Part shown: in pieces, positions 52,526 through 63,320 of the stretch | Layout of the letters: each line of letters starts with the position of its first letter | How positions within the stretch are numbered: the stretch's first letter is position 1 | Origin: Muscardinus avellanarius | Lineage: Eukaryota > Chordata > Mammalia > Rodentia > Gliridae | NCBI GenBank assembly: GCA_963383645.1 | Contig: OY726576.1 | Location: forward strand, 15,549,486 to 15,613,485 | Direction: 5' to 3' | DNA length: 64,000 nucleotides | Made by a program: the position numbers and the translations under genes | Notes under the pieces: model-generated | Databases searched by the model: none | What the model was told of the DNA's origin: nothing | The model's input: the letters and a program-made list of their open reading frames with translations, nothing else

Positions 52526-53945
52526 CCGTAGTGGAGGTCACTGTTTAGCATTTACTTTTCTTTCGGTATCATCTCAGCGAGAGCGAGACTGACCTCTAGT
52601 GGAGGTTAATGTATTGAATTATACTTTTCTTTGGGGATCATCTCAGCGAGTTTAGACTCCACTGTAGTGGAGGTTAATGTATTGCATTTTACTTTGCTTT
52701 GGGGATCATCTCAGCGAGAGCGAGACTGCCCTCTAGTGGAGCTTACTGTCTTTCATTTTACTTTTCTTTGGGGATCATCTCAATGAGAACGAGACTGCCC
52801 TCTAGTGAAGGTTAATGTGTTGCATTATACTTTTCTTTGGGGATCTTCTCAGCAAGGAGACTGCCTCTTAGTGGAGGTTAATGTATTGAATTACACTTTT
52901 CTTTGGGGATCAAATCAGCGAGAACAACACTGCCCTCTAGTGGAAGTTAATGTTTTGCATTATACTTTTCTTTGGGGAATCGTGTCAGAGAGAACAAGAC
53001 TGCAGTGCAATGAGGTTAATGTACTGCACTTTACTTTTCTTTGGGGATCATCTCAAAGAGAATGAGATGGCCCTCTACTGGAGGTTAATGTATTGCCTTA
53101 TACGTTTCTTTGGGGATCATTTCAGTGACTGCGAGACTGCCCTCTAGTGGAGGTTAATGTATTGAATTACACTTTTTTGGGGGGATGATCTCAGCAAAAT
53201 CAACACTGCCCTCTAGTGGAAGGTAAAGTTTTGCATTATACTTTTCTTTGGGGATGATTTCAGTGAGAATGAGACTGCCCTCTAGTGGAGGTCAATGTAT
53301 TGCATTGTACTTTTCTTTGGGGATCATTTCTGCGACGTGACTGCCCTCTAGTGGAGGTTATTATATTGCATTATACATTTCTTTGGGGCTCATTTCAGTG
53401 AGAACAACACAGCCCTCTAGTGGAGGTCACTGTATTGCATTTTACTTTTCTTTGGGGATCATCTCAGCAGCGAGAACGAGACTACCCTCTAGTGGTTAAT
53501 GTATTTCAATACACTTTTTTGGGGGGATCATCTCAGTGAGAACAACACTGCCCTCTATTGGAAGTTAATGTTTTGCATTATACTTTTCTTTGGGGATCTT
53601 CTCAGCGAGAATGAGACGGCCCTCTAGGGGAGGTCAATGTATTGCATTTTACTTTTCTTTGGGGAATCATGTCAGGGAGAACAAGACTGCACTGCAGTGA
53701 GGTTAATGTATTGCCTTATACTTTCCTTTGGGGATAATTTCAGCGAGAACGAGACTGCCCTCTACTGGATGTTAATGTATTGCATTTTACTTTCTTTGGG
53801 GATCATCTCAGCGACTGCGAGACTGCCCTCTAGTGGATGTTACTGTATTGCATTATACTTTTCTTTGGGAATCATCACAGCGAGAACAAGACTGCCCAGG
53901 AGTGGAGCTAAATGTACTGCATTATACTTTTCTTTGGGGATTATT
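52525..53945 (-). repeat. 68-bp minisatellite with CTCF-like cores, array 4 (longest)
   Basis: There are about 20 units. Exact TGCCCTCTAGTGG occurs near 52724, 52927, 53132, 53203, 53272, 53337 and 53818, and TGCCCTCTACTGG near 53755. Two units with a shared odd core (GACTGCAGTGCAATGAGG near 52997 and GACTGCACTGCAGTGAGG near 53683) suggest block duplication inside the array. The motif direction is minus. Confidence 0.85.
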
Positions 53946-53969
53946 TTTTGATTGATCAAAATTCATTGC

Positions 53970-54434
53970 AGCCGGGCATGGTGGCGCACGTTTGTAATCC
54001 CTGCGCTTGGGAGACCGAGACAGGAGGATCACGCAGGTTCGAAGCCAGCCTAGCTGGCTTAAGAGACCCTGTTTCAAAAAAAAAAAGTATAAAATCGGTC
54101 TGGGAATTTAGCCCGGAGGTAGAAGGGTTTCCAGGAACCCCAGTAACCCCCCCAAAAAAAACCCTTTGCAACAATGCACCAATAAAAAAATTTAAACAAG
54201 CTGAGCATGGTGGCGTACGCTTGTAATCCCCGCACTTGGGAGGCTGAGACAGGAGGATCACGCAGGTTCGAAGCCAGCCACGCTGGCTTAAGAGACCCTG
54301 TTTCCAAAGTTTAAAAATATAAAATAAGTCTGGGAGGTGGAAGGGCTTCCAGGAACCCCAGTACCACCAAAAAAAAAAAAAAAGTCTGGGACTTTAGTCC
54401 AGAGGTAGAAAGCCCCTGGGTTCCTCCCCCAGTA

Positions 54435-54472
<38 letters not shown>

Positions 54473-55412
54473 AAAATTGCCATCCTCCTGTCCCAGCCTC
54501 CTAAGTGCTAGGATTAGGAGTGTGTGCCACCACACCTGTCTTGAATTTTTCATTTTGAAGCAGAGTATCACTAAGTTACGGAGCCCTTGCTAAGTTGCTG
54601 AGGCTGGCCTTGAACCTGTGATTCTCCTGTCTCAGCCTCCCGGAACTAGGGTTTTCTTGAATCATGGCTGGATTTGGTGCAAAAGCCCAATAATGGCAGC
54701 TTAAACAAGGAGACTGTTTCTTCTAAAGAAACAGCGCTGTGAGATCAGAACGTAGCGTTTTCCACAGTACCGATACTCATACCACCTTCTACCTTGCTGA
54801 TTTGTTCAACACGCCCTTGCTTCCTCCTCCTCCTCCTCCTCCTCCTCCTCCTCCTCCTCCTCTTCCTCTTCTTTTGTGGCACTGGGGATGGAATCTAGGG
54901 GCATTCGACCTCCAAGTGACATCCCCAGCCCTATTTTTTATTCTTTATTTCTTTTTGGTGGTACTGGGGGTGGAACCCAGAGGCTTTCTACCTCCGGGCT
55001 ATACTCACAGACCTATTTTATATTTTATTTGGAAACAGGGTCTCACTAAGTTGCTGAGAGCCTCACTAAGTAGCTGAGGCTGGCTTTGAACCCGTGCGAT
55101 CCTCCTGTCTCAGCCTCCCAAGCGCTGGGATTACAAGCATGCACCACCATGCTCAGTTTGCATGATCCTTTTTGTTTTGTGTTTTTTTTGGGGTTTTTTT
55201 TTTTTTATTTTTTATTTTTTATTTTTTGGTGGTCCTCGGGCTCCTGGAAGCCCTTCTACCTCCGGACTACACTCCCAGACCTATTTTATATTTTATATTT
55301 CATTTGGAAACAGGATCTCTTACGCCAACTCGGCTGGCTTCGAAACTGCGCGATCCTCCTGTCTTCGCCTCCCAAGCGTGGGGATTACAAGTGTGCGCCA
55401 CCACGCCCGGCT
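53970..55412. repeat. SINE and microsatellite cluster between array 4 and SETMAR
   Basis: Subfamily-B SINEs are at 53970-54165 and 54195-54380 (+), (CA)n at 54437-54470, minus-strand pieces at 54475-54660, (CCT)n at 54820-54872, a trimeric minus-strand SINE at 54876-55158, a T-rich stretch and a subfamily-B minus-strand SINE at 55225-55412. Confidence 0.7.
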
Positions 55413-55859
55413 TGCAGGACCCTTTCTGAGGATCACCTTGGAGTGTGGCCTGCTAGGATTGCTGCCCCTACCCCGGTCATCACATACACATTTCTGCTTA
55501 TAGGATGAAAGAAAATAAGGGCAAGATACCCAACTTAAGGACACACAATTTTTTGCTTTTATCCTACAAGCAAGAAAACACTTAGTCGCGTCTAACTGGG
55601 AAAGCGAGTATTCTGAACAGTTATGTATCTATGTAAAAACGAAGAGGAAAAGAAAGCAACCGGGCATGGTGGGATGCGTTCGCAGTCCCGGTACGGATTG
55701 GATTCGGTGCGAGAGCCCAATACTGGTAGCTTCAACCAGGAGACTGTTTCTCCTAAAAGATCAGAGCTGCGAGATCCGAGCATGGACTGGGAGGCTGAGC
55801 CAGGAGGGGCGCGGGTTCAAGGCCAGCCTCCGCCTGCACTCTTCCTGATGGACGCCCGG

Positions 55860-56896
55860 CTAAGGGCAGTACAGTGAACCATCAAAAGGCAAGAACCCGG
55901 CACACGCTGCGGCCCCGCAGGAGCAGGGTTTCCGCAGCTGCCCGCCCTGGGGCCTCTCTTCTTCGCCCCCTTCCACGGGGTTGAGGAACCTTCCCGAATA
56001 GTCGTAAGAGAGCTCTTCTCCCGGGCCGATGGCCGTGGCTGCGAAGAGGGCCAGTTTAGGTACCATCGAGTCGACTCGGACGGGGACCATGACCAGGTTG
56101 GGCTGGCAGGAGTGGTTCAGGAACCGGCCGGCGTTGCCGATGGACGTGGGGTCCACGAAGGTCTCCAGGACCGGCCCGCCACACACGTGCTCCCTGACGG
56201 CGATGATGTAGTTGGGGTCCTGCCTCTTCTGCGAGTGAGTTCTCCTCCGCGCTTCCGAGGCGCCCAGGACCTCGCCGGCGTATTCACAGACGAATCTCCC
56301 TTTGGGTATCAACTCCAGGGTCCGCAGCCCCCAGCCCTTTCCGTCTGTCTTGAACACCTGCAGGCGGAACTGCAGCCCCCTCTGGACCACTCTGTTTGTG
56401 CAATGGTCCGCACACTGGCACAGGGCGTTGCATTCAAAGACGGGCCTGGAGTACTTGGCTCCCGGGCCTAGCACCCTGAGGCACAAGTGCTCGTCATAGT
56501 TCTCGTCCTGGCGGAGGCAGGGGCAAGAGCCGGGGAGGCAGGGGGCGGCGCCGCACCTGCAGCCGGGAAAGGTTATCTGAGTGGGGTCCATGGCGGCTCC
56601 AGGTCCCATGACGTGATCCGGGGTGTACTGTCAACGTAGAAACGGTGCAAGTCAGCGTGAGACACGCCAGCAAAAGTACAAATAGAGCCGGGCGTGGCGG
56701 CGCACGCTTGTCATCCCAGCATTCGGAAGGCCGAGACAGGAAGATCACGGTTCTCAGACAGCCTCAGCTACTTAGCGAGGCCCTTTGCAACTCAGTGAGA
56801 CCCTGTTTCAAAATAAAAAATAAAAAAAAGTAGGGTTGGGAGTGTCGTTCGGAGGTAGAATGCCCCTTGGTTCCATCTCGGTACAGAAAAAAAAAG

Positions 56897-56944
<48 letters not shown>

Positions 56945-58889
56945 ATAGACAAATATTTTCATTATTATTAGTTTTATTATTGGTGGTACTGGGGTTCCTG
57001 GAAACCCTTCTACCTCCGGGCTGCACTCTCAGACATATTTTATATATATATTTTTGGAAACAGGGTCTCTTAAGGCAGCACAGCTGGCTTTGAACCAGCT
57101 TGATCCTCCTGTCTTCGCCTCCCAAGAGCAAGGATTACAGGTGTGCGCCACCACGCCCGGCAAAAAGTATTATTTTCATGTGCATTTTAGAATGTCTAAC
57201 TAGTGCAGCAAAACACATGGCTTTATGGACAGTAATGATTATGATGATTCTAAAGAGAAGAGTTATATAAATTAATTTATTATTATTATTATATTTTGGT
57301 GGTACTGGGGTTCCTGGAAGCCCTTCTACCTCCGGGCTACACTCCCAGACCTATTTTTATATTTTTATTTGGAAACAGGGTCTCTTTAGCCAGCAAGGCC
57401 GAACCAGCGCGATCCTCCTGTCTTCGCCTCCCAAGCGCGGGGATTACCAGTGTGTGCCACCACGCCTGGCGTTTATTCTTAAATGAGTTAATTTCATCCT
57501 TAAAATAAAGTGAGTTCTTTTATTTCATTTGCGGGTCTGGGGATGGAACCGAGGGGCATTCTACCTCCGAGCTACACCCCTAGCCATATTTTTTATTCTC
57601 TATTTGGAAACAGGGTCTCACCATGTTACAGAGGACCTTACTAAGTAGCCGAGGCTGTCTGCTGTGATCCTCCTGGATCTCAGCCTCCTAAGTGCTGGAA
57701 TTACAAGCATGTGCCACCACGCCCAGCCATTTTTAGTTTTTTGGGCTGGGAGATTGGGGTCTGGCTGTGTTGCTGAGACTGGCCTCAATCTCAAGAAACT
57801 CCTGCCTAATTCCTGAGTAGCCAGAATTAGAGGCCTAGACCGCGGTGTCCAGTTTAAAGTGAGTTAACTTCAATACATACATCAGGCCAATAGTTCTCCA
57901 AACTGCAGGTGTGAAGAGAGCTGCTATGATTTAAACTGTACCCTGGAGGGTTTGAAGGCTTTGCAGAAGCTAATTTATATTTGCCCAAGAATTCCAAGCA
58001 AGAGGAAGGCATCAGCCTCGGCCAGGTGTGACTTCTTAGAGCCGTTATTGATTTATTTTTTAACATCAGGCAGACTCATTAATAGGTCTTAACCCTTATT
58101 CTACATATAAGACTTTGGAGAACAGAGAGGTAAATGATTTTCTCTGGATGCTTCACCGTGTTGTCAACAAAAAGTTGGACAAAAAGGGATCCTTGACGTC
58201 AAGGAATCAGCAGTCTACAGACTGCAGAGGGCAAGATCCTTGCGAAGGTCTGACGACAGGTTCATAGACAAAGACCTAAGCCTGTGCCTCTTAAGAACTT
58301 TGCACGTGCCAACAGCTCTGAAACTGGATAAGGAAAAGGTGGGGAGGAATTTTAAAATGCCACCTGTGGACACCTCACCCCTACCAGAGCAGCCGCCGAG
58401 CCCCGCCCTGCAGCCTAGCCCCGCCCCCGGGGCAGGGCGCGGCTCTCGGGCACATAGCCACGCCCCTACGCGTCTAGCCCCGCCTCTACCCAGAAGGATG
58501 CCAGCCCCGCCCTGTGGGGGGTTGCTTGCCACTCTCATGTATTTAGCCTTGCCCCTCACTGGATAGCCACTCCCCTCCCTGGGAGGGCAGCACGCAGGTG
58601 TCTTGGGCGCCTGGCCCCGCCCCCTGGTTACCCCCGCCCCCGAGGGGAGGGCAGCACGAGGCTGTCTCGGGCATCTAGCCCCGCCCCCTGGCTAACCACG
58701 CCCCTACCCGGGAGAGTGGCACGCAGATTGGCGGGGCAACTAGTCCCGCCCCCTGACTAGACACCCCCTTACCTGGAAAGACGCTGGCCCCGCCCCCGGC
58801 GGCCACACGCTCACGGGCAAGTTCTCCAGGCCTCCCGCTATATCCAGATGATCTATTTGAGCCGCAGGTGTCCCTTCAGAGGCTGCCAT
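55860..58889 (-). CDS. SETMAR: SETMAR (Metnase SET-domain part), intact two-exon copy
   Basis: Exon 1 coding is 58889-58773 (117 nt; donor CAG|GTAAGG). Exon 2 is 56627-55860 (acceptor GTTGACAG; stop TAG 55860-55862). The joined frame gives 294 aa. Exon 2 starts YTPDHVMGPGAAMDPTQITF and carries the pre-SET zinc cysteines, the SET core GWGLRTLE...CEYAGEVLG, the cofactor-site motif RFLNHSC, the catalytic-region ELSYDYSG, and the post-SET cysteines CSCGAAAC. Human SETMAR is a histone lysine methyltransferase (H3K36 reported) fused to a mariner transposase in anthropoids. Here the chain stops at SLYCP, no transposase follows, and this is the pre-fusion form. The intron is 2.1 kb with several SINEs, so this is not a retrocopy. 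Confidence 0.85.
56687..57840. repeat. SINE cluster inside the SETMAR intron
   Basis: Elements are at 56687-56890 (+), (TA)n 56900-56945, 56980-57163 (-, subfamily B), 57293-57475 (-, subfamily B), 57535-57730 (-) and a B1 fragment at 57750-57840. Confidence 0.75.
58380..58770. repeat. GC-box-rich minisatellite in SETMAR intron 1
   Basis: About five or six imperfect units are built on CCCCGCCCCCTGGCTA and GGGAGGGCAGCACGCAGG. They hold many CCGCCCC (Sp1/KLF-type) boxes and end right at the exon 1 donor. The block is absent from copy 1 and, apart from exon 1, from the inverted copy. Confidence 0.65.
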
Positions 58890-59045
58890 CCCAGAAGGTC
58901 ACTTCCTCTCTTTAACTTCCGGGACACATGGCCGCCCGGTGCCGAGCCTCCTTCCCTGACAGGCGGGCGCCTCGCGGAGGATGCTGGGACCTGTAGTCCA
59001 GGGCCGTGCGGCCTCACGGGAGTTGTAGTTTGCACTGCCTCAGCA
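58890..59045 (-). promoter_or_regulatory. SETMAR: SETMAR promoter with paired ZNF143/THAP11 motifs
   Basis: On the minus strand, ACTACAACTCCCGTGAGG (ending near 59029) and ACTACAGGTCCCAGCATCC (near 58983-58998) precede the ATG at 58889 in a CpG-rich stretch. The second motif has one change relative to the inverted copy. Confidence 0.6.
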
Positions 59046-59154
59046 GAGGCCTGAGGGGGCGTGGGCTCGCTGCACTTGTTTGGAGGGCACAGTCATCTGC
59101 ACTGGGTAGAGGGCCCATGTAGAGGGCTGCTCAAAAAGTGGTTACGAGCTAAGC

Positions 59155-59780
59155 ACTGTGGCACACACCTGCAATCCCGGTTCTAGAGGCTCTGTGTCAA
59201 AATAAGGGATGAAAAATAGGGCTGGGGGTGTAGCTCGGAGGTCAAATGCCCCTGGGTTCCATCCCCACACCTGAAAAAAAAAAGAAAAAAAAGAAATTTA
59301 AGAAGTCTTTTCTCAAAAAAAAAAAAAAGTTGTTTCTCATTGAGGTATATTTTGACAATTCTCAAACCCAAATACATGAACACCTGCACTGGACAATTAA
59401 GTAAGTGGACAGCAGGAGGTAGGAGTCAGTTTTCTCACCATTGAAGCACATCATAGAATTAACTTTTTTTTCTTTTTCGATAGTACTGGGGATGGAACCC
59501 AGGGACATTCGACCTCCAAGCTACTCACCAGTCCTATTTTTGTTTTGAAACAGGGTCTCACTGACTTGCAGAGGGCCTCACCAAGTAGCTGAGGCTGACC
59601 ATGAACTAAGATCCTCCTGTCTCAGCCTTCTGAATGCTGAGATTACTACCGGGAACCACCTTTTTTTTTTTTTGAAATGAGGTCTAAGTTACAGAGGGCC
59701 TTACGAGGTTGATGAACCTGTGATCCTCTGGTCTGAGCCTCCCAGGTACTGAGATTACAGGTATGTGTCACCACGCCCAG
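59155..59780. repeat. Three SINE fragments upstream of SETMAR
   Basis: Elements are at 59155-59273 (+), 59478-59665 (-) and 59665-59780 (-), homologous to 13868-14500. Confidence 0.65.
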
Positions 59781-59819
59781 TTCAGAATACATTTGTGTAC
59801 AGACAAATTTGATCTTTTT

Positions 59820-60190
59820 TTTTTATTATGATTTTAAGACTGACTCCCGCTTACAAAAGTCAATTCTCTATGTTGTGTTACAGACGGCCCTACAATTCAG
59901 AACTCAAAGCAGAAATTCAAGTATCATCCTAACTCCCAGTTCTACAGGTTGACTCGGCTCGGCTGAATGGTCCTCATTGGGCTCCCATGAGGCTGCAGTC
60001 GTCGGCTGGGATCCCGTCCTGTGAAGCTCCGGCAGGACAGAGCATCCACGCGGCTCGCTCGCTGCCCGGCGTCCACGAGGCCACTCTGTGGCTGGAGTTC
60101 TCAAGCTCAGCAACAGGGTTTGAAGAGGAGAGTTTAAGGCCTCTCCTGAACCGAGCTCAGGGGCCCCTTAATATCACTTCTGCTATGTGA
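59820..60190 (-). other. Conserved GC-rich segment, copy 3 (possible retrocopy)
   Basis: Homologous to 14560-14900. A one-base loss near 59980 breaks the frame that is open in the other two copies, which argues against a conserved protein. Confidence 0.35.
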
Positions 60191-60209
60191 GGGGAGGGGC
60201 CAAGGGTGG

Positions 60210-60970
60210 GATTGGGACTGAAGCCAGAGGCAGTCTATCTCCCAGCCACACCCCAGGCTTTTTTATTTTGAAATGGGCCTTGCTAGGTCGCTGAGGTTTG
60301 CACTCAGTTGCTGAGGCTGGCCTCACACCCGCAATCCTCCTGGCTCAGCCTCCCTCAGGGGTAGGATTGTAGGTATGCGCCAACACACCTTTGGTTCTAC
60401 TTTTTGTTGTTGTGACGGTGGTGGTGGTTTGTTTTGTGGTACTGGGGATTGAGCTCAGGGGCATTCTACTTCAGAGCTGCATGCCAAGGCGCTTTTATTT
60501 TTTGGTTTGAAACAGGGTCTTCCTAGGTTGCTGCAAGTCTCACTAAGTGCGTGCTAGGCTCTGCTCTACGCTTGATCAGGCAAGTTGACAAGGCTGTCCC
60601 AGATCCACAAGGAAGGAAACAAGACTTTATCTCATTGTACTCAAATAGGGAAGGAAGGAATTGAGGATGTCTGTCTCAGAGAGTACACAGTCCGCCCTCT
60701 CAACACTAAATTTCATCGGCATCCTAGTGAAATGTATATTCATGCCTCTTGCTAATATGCGCTAGATTTTTTGCAGTACTGGGGATGGAAGCCAGGGGCA
60801 TTCTACCTCTGAGATACACCCCCAGTTCTATTTTTTATTCTTTATTTTGAAACAGGGTCTCACTGATTTGCAGAGGGCCTAAGTAGCTGAGGCTGGCTGC
60901 GAACCGCGTTCCTCCTGTCTCAGCCTCCTAAATGCTGGGATTACAAGCGTGCACCACTACGCCTGGCTTA
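60210..60970 (-). repeat. Three minus-strand SINEs
   Basis: Elements are at 60210-60400, 60435-60550 and 60770-60968. The last is the element that is cut off at the 15507 breakpoint in copy 1. Confidence 0.7.
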
Positions 60971-60999
60971 AGATGCTCTATTTAATTCTACTATTGTGT

Positions 61000-61417
61000 T
61001 GCCTCAAAATTCAGGACCTTATTATCTCCGTCAAGTCTCCGTGCAGAGATGTTTTAAGAACATTGATATAAAAATGCACATCTAACTACAGTGTTATTAC
61101 AGAGATAGGATAACTACAATACATGCTTTATTAAAAAGCGGATCATGCTGTAATTGCAGTATTTGGGAGTCTGAGACAGGACGACACAGATATTTGAGAG
61201 CTAAGAGTAAAGCAAGAAAGGGAACATCACAGAACGCAAGAGAAGAGGCAGCTGAGGTGGGACTTGTTAGGAGGAAGCCGTTCTTCCTGGAGATTCCTCC
61301 TCACTTGAAATCTCTCGATATAGTTCCTAGAGTCTCTCTCCACATAGAAGCAGACTTTATGATCTATGAGTGACTCGATCCTTACGCCTTCCAATGACTT
61401 AATCTTGCATAATAGTG
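61000..61417. other. Spacer homologous to 29441-29810 (inverted)
   Basis: No gene is seen. A short SINE remnant lies at about 61140-61190. It ends at the target site ATAGTG (61412-61417) of the adjacent LTR. Confidence 0.5.
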
Positions 61418-61940
61418 TGTGGGGAGCCATTAAGGCTTTTACCTTATCTTGTCTCACCCTAACTCAAAAGTGCACTTCTGACTGTGCTTCCCAGAGTCAC
61501 CAATGTCTGGAGTCATGGAGTCTAAGTAAATAAGACCCCTCAGAATGACTGATGCTAACTGTTCTGTCTGCTAGTTAAGATTAGGTTTATGTAGTACCAG
61601 GCTCCCGTGTGACTCGCAAAGTGATATATGTGCTTTGGATTTTCATTATTGCATTTCTGTGCAACCCAAAGCTGGAAATTGTATAAATACCAGGAGAGAA
61701 AGAAACCTGGTTGTCGGCCAGCAGAGATATCGGCCCAGGAGTTTGCTGGCGACCCTCCCATGCTTGTTCATCCTCACGCCTCTCTTCAGAACCTGTACTT
61801 TTGCCGGATGGCTCCGGCAGGTGGTGGCCCATATGGGGAGATTCTGAAACTGAGGATCCCGTGAAGGACACTGCTTGTCGCAGACTTGCTCAGTCCAAAT
61901 GGGGCGCGATTCCACTCGCGATTGAATCGATCTCAGAAAA
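61418..61940 (+). mobile_element. Endogenous retrovirus LTR with primer-binding site and short leader
   Basis: The LTR (61418-61819, 402 bp, TGTGGGGAGCC...GGCTCCGGCA) contains a TATA-like TATAAATACC. After two bases comes a primer-binding-site-like TGGTGGCCCATATGGGGA (61822-61839) and about 100 bp of leader. It then breaks off into spacer B-beta homologous sequence. It is the same insertion as the solo LTR at 29033-29434: same left flank, same ATAGTG. Confidence 0.7.
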
Positions 61941-61949
61941 CATGGGGGA

Positions 61950-62361
61950 GGATAGGGTGCCGTACTGCAGCCGCTTATCTGCAGCGATTATTTTTCTTGT
62001 AGGAAATAAATTTCTTTAAGTTCCTATTTATGGCGCTTCTGGAAAGAATCTGACATGGATCAATGCTTCTTGTGCAATCAAACACTTTATTCTAGACACA
62101 AGATTTTTTATATTTTCCCCATTTCCCCATGATTCTCTAGAAGAAAAGTGCAAACACCCAATATAATAGTGAGATATACATGCAAATCACCAACCCTGAA
62201 CAAGACAAAAGTGAGGCCTGTGACATCACAGGTCTTTGTGATTGAAATCAGTCCCATGAGCCCAGATGGTCTTGTGCTTTAAGTCAGCCCCTCTGGCCTT
62301 GCCTTGGCCTTGCAGCTGCAGAGGCTTTTAGTGGGCAAACTCCAGAGGAACAAAAGTCACA
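61950..62361. other. Diverged spacer B-beta, truncated by a provirus
   Basis: Homologous to 33130-33570 in the same orientation but clearly more diverged than the other copies. It ends in GTCACA, the presumed target site of the next element. Confidence 0.5.
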
Positions 62362-62890
62362 TGTTGGGGCCCACTCGGCAGGACCGAGGTGGCACCCAGG
62401 CTTGTTGCCAGCATGGACTCAAGATGGCGCCTGGGCTTGCAGCCAAGTCACGAGGCTCACGAGGCTGGCGGTGCCCTGAGCCTGCGCAGTGAGCCCTATC
62501 AGGCGCCTTACGGATAATTAGCGACGCAACGCCTCGTGCTACCACCTGCCCGCCCAGGAGAAGGTTAAAAAGCGCGCATGCCCTAAAAGGAGAAGGAGCT
62601 AAGAGGGTTGGTGGACAGGAAGAGCAGTTTCTTGGCGGACTGCTCTGGGCTCCGAGCTGGGACGGACATGTTCACAAAGCCACCACTGTGACCGGTGTGT
62701 GCTGCAGCAGAGACGTAGAGTGCCACGGAAGAGGGTTGGTGGAGTGATGAGGGAGAGGATAGAAGACTGATGTTGTTTTTACCTGAGAGGGCGTTGAGAG
62801 AGCATTAAAGAGGAATGGTAACTGTACAAGAACCTGGGGTAATAAAACTGCTTGAGGAAGATCGTGTAAGAGTCGTCACTGCGCGCGACA
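62362..62890 (+). mobile_element. 5' LTR of a second endogenous retrovirus
   Basis: An LTR of about 529 bp runs from TGTTGGGGCC to GCGCGACA, with TTAAAAAG as a possible promoter element (62565 region) and AATAAA near 62841. The flanking GTCACA (62356-62361) is the expected 5' target duplication; the 3' LTR is outside the window. Confidence 0.65.
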
Positions 62891-62892
62891 AA

Positions 62893-62910
62893 TGGTGGCC
62901 CGTACGGGGA
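62893..62910 (+). other. Primer-binding-site-like sequence
   Basis: TGGTGGCCCGTACGGGGA lies two bases after the LTR end. It is nearly the same as the site at 61822-61839, although the two LTRs differ, so the two elements are probably related lineages. I cannot assign the tRNA with confidence. Confidence 0.5.
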
Positions 62911-63100
62911 CCTTCGCTTCGATCAGAACCTCGGCAGTCCAGGGCAGCTGGCTGGTAACTGTACAAGAACCTGGGGTAATAAAACTGCTTGAGGAAGATC
63001 GTGTCTTTGATCAGAACCTCGGCAGTCCAGGGCAGCTGGCTGGTAAGTACTCCTTTGACTCCGAAAAGGGAGGAGGAGGCTCCATTTACGGAGGGTTATT

Positions 63101-63320
63101 TTCCCCGATCAAAGGGGGCTCCATTAAGGAGGATATTTTTTAGTGTAAGCAAGTTACCCCGATCAAAGGGGGCTCCATTAAGGAGGATATTTTTTAGTGT
63201 AAGCAAGTTATTTCCCCGATCAAAGGGGGCTCCATTAAGGAGGATATTTTTTAGTGTAAGCAAGTTACCCCGATCAAAGGGGGCTCCATTAAGGAGGATA
63301 TTTTTTAGTGTAAGCAAGTT
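63101..63320 (+). repeat. Four 54-57 bp direct repeats in the proviral leader
   Basis: Units start at CGATCAAAGGGGGCTCCATT (63106, 63160, 63217, 63271), each followed by AAGGAGGATATTTTTTAGTG. They are nearly identical, so expansion is recent. One unit has three extra bases. Confidence 0.85.

Noticed and set aside
55415..55859. Mariner transposase downstream of SETMAR exon 2
   Set aside because: No transposase motif or terminal inverted repeat was seen in the sequence after the TAG; the anthropoid fusion is absent.
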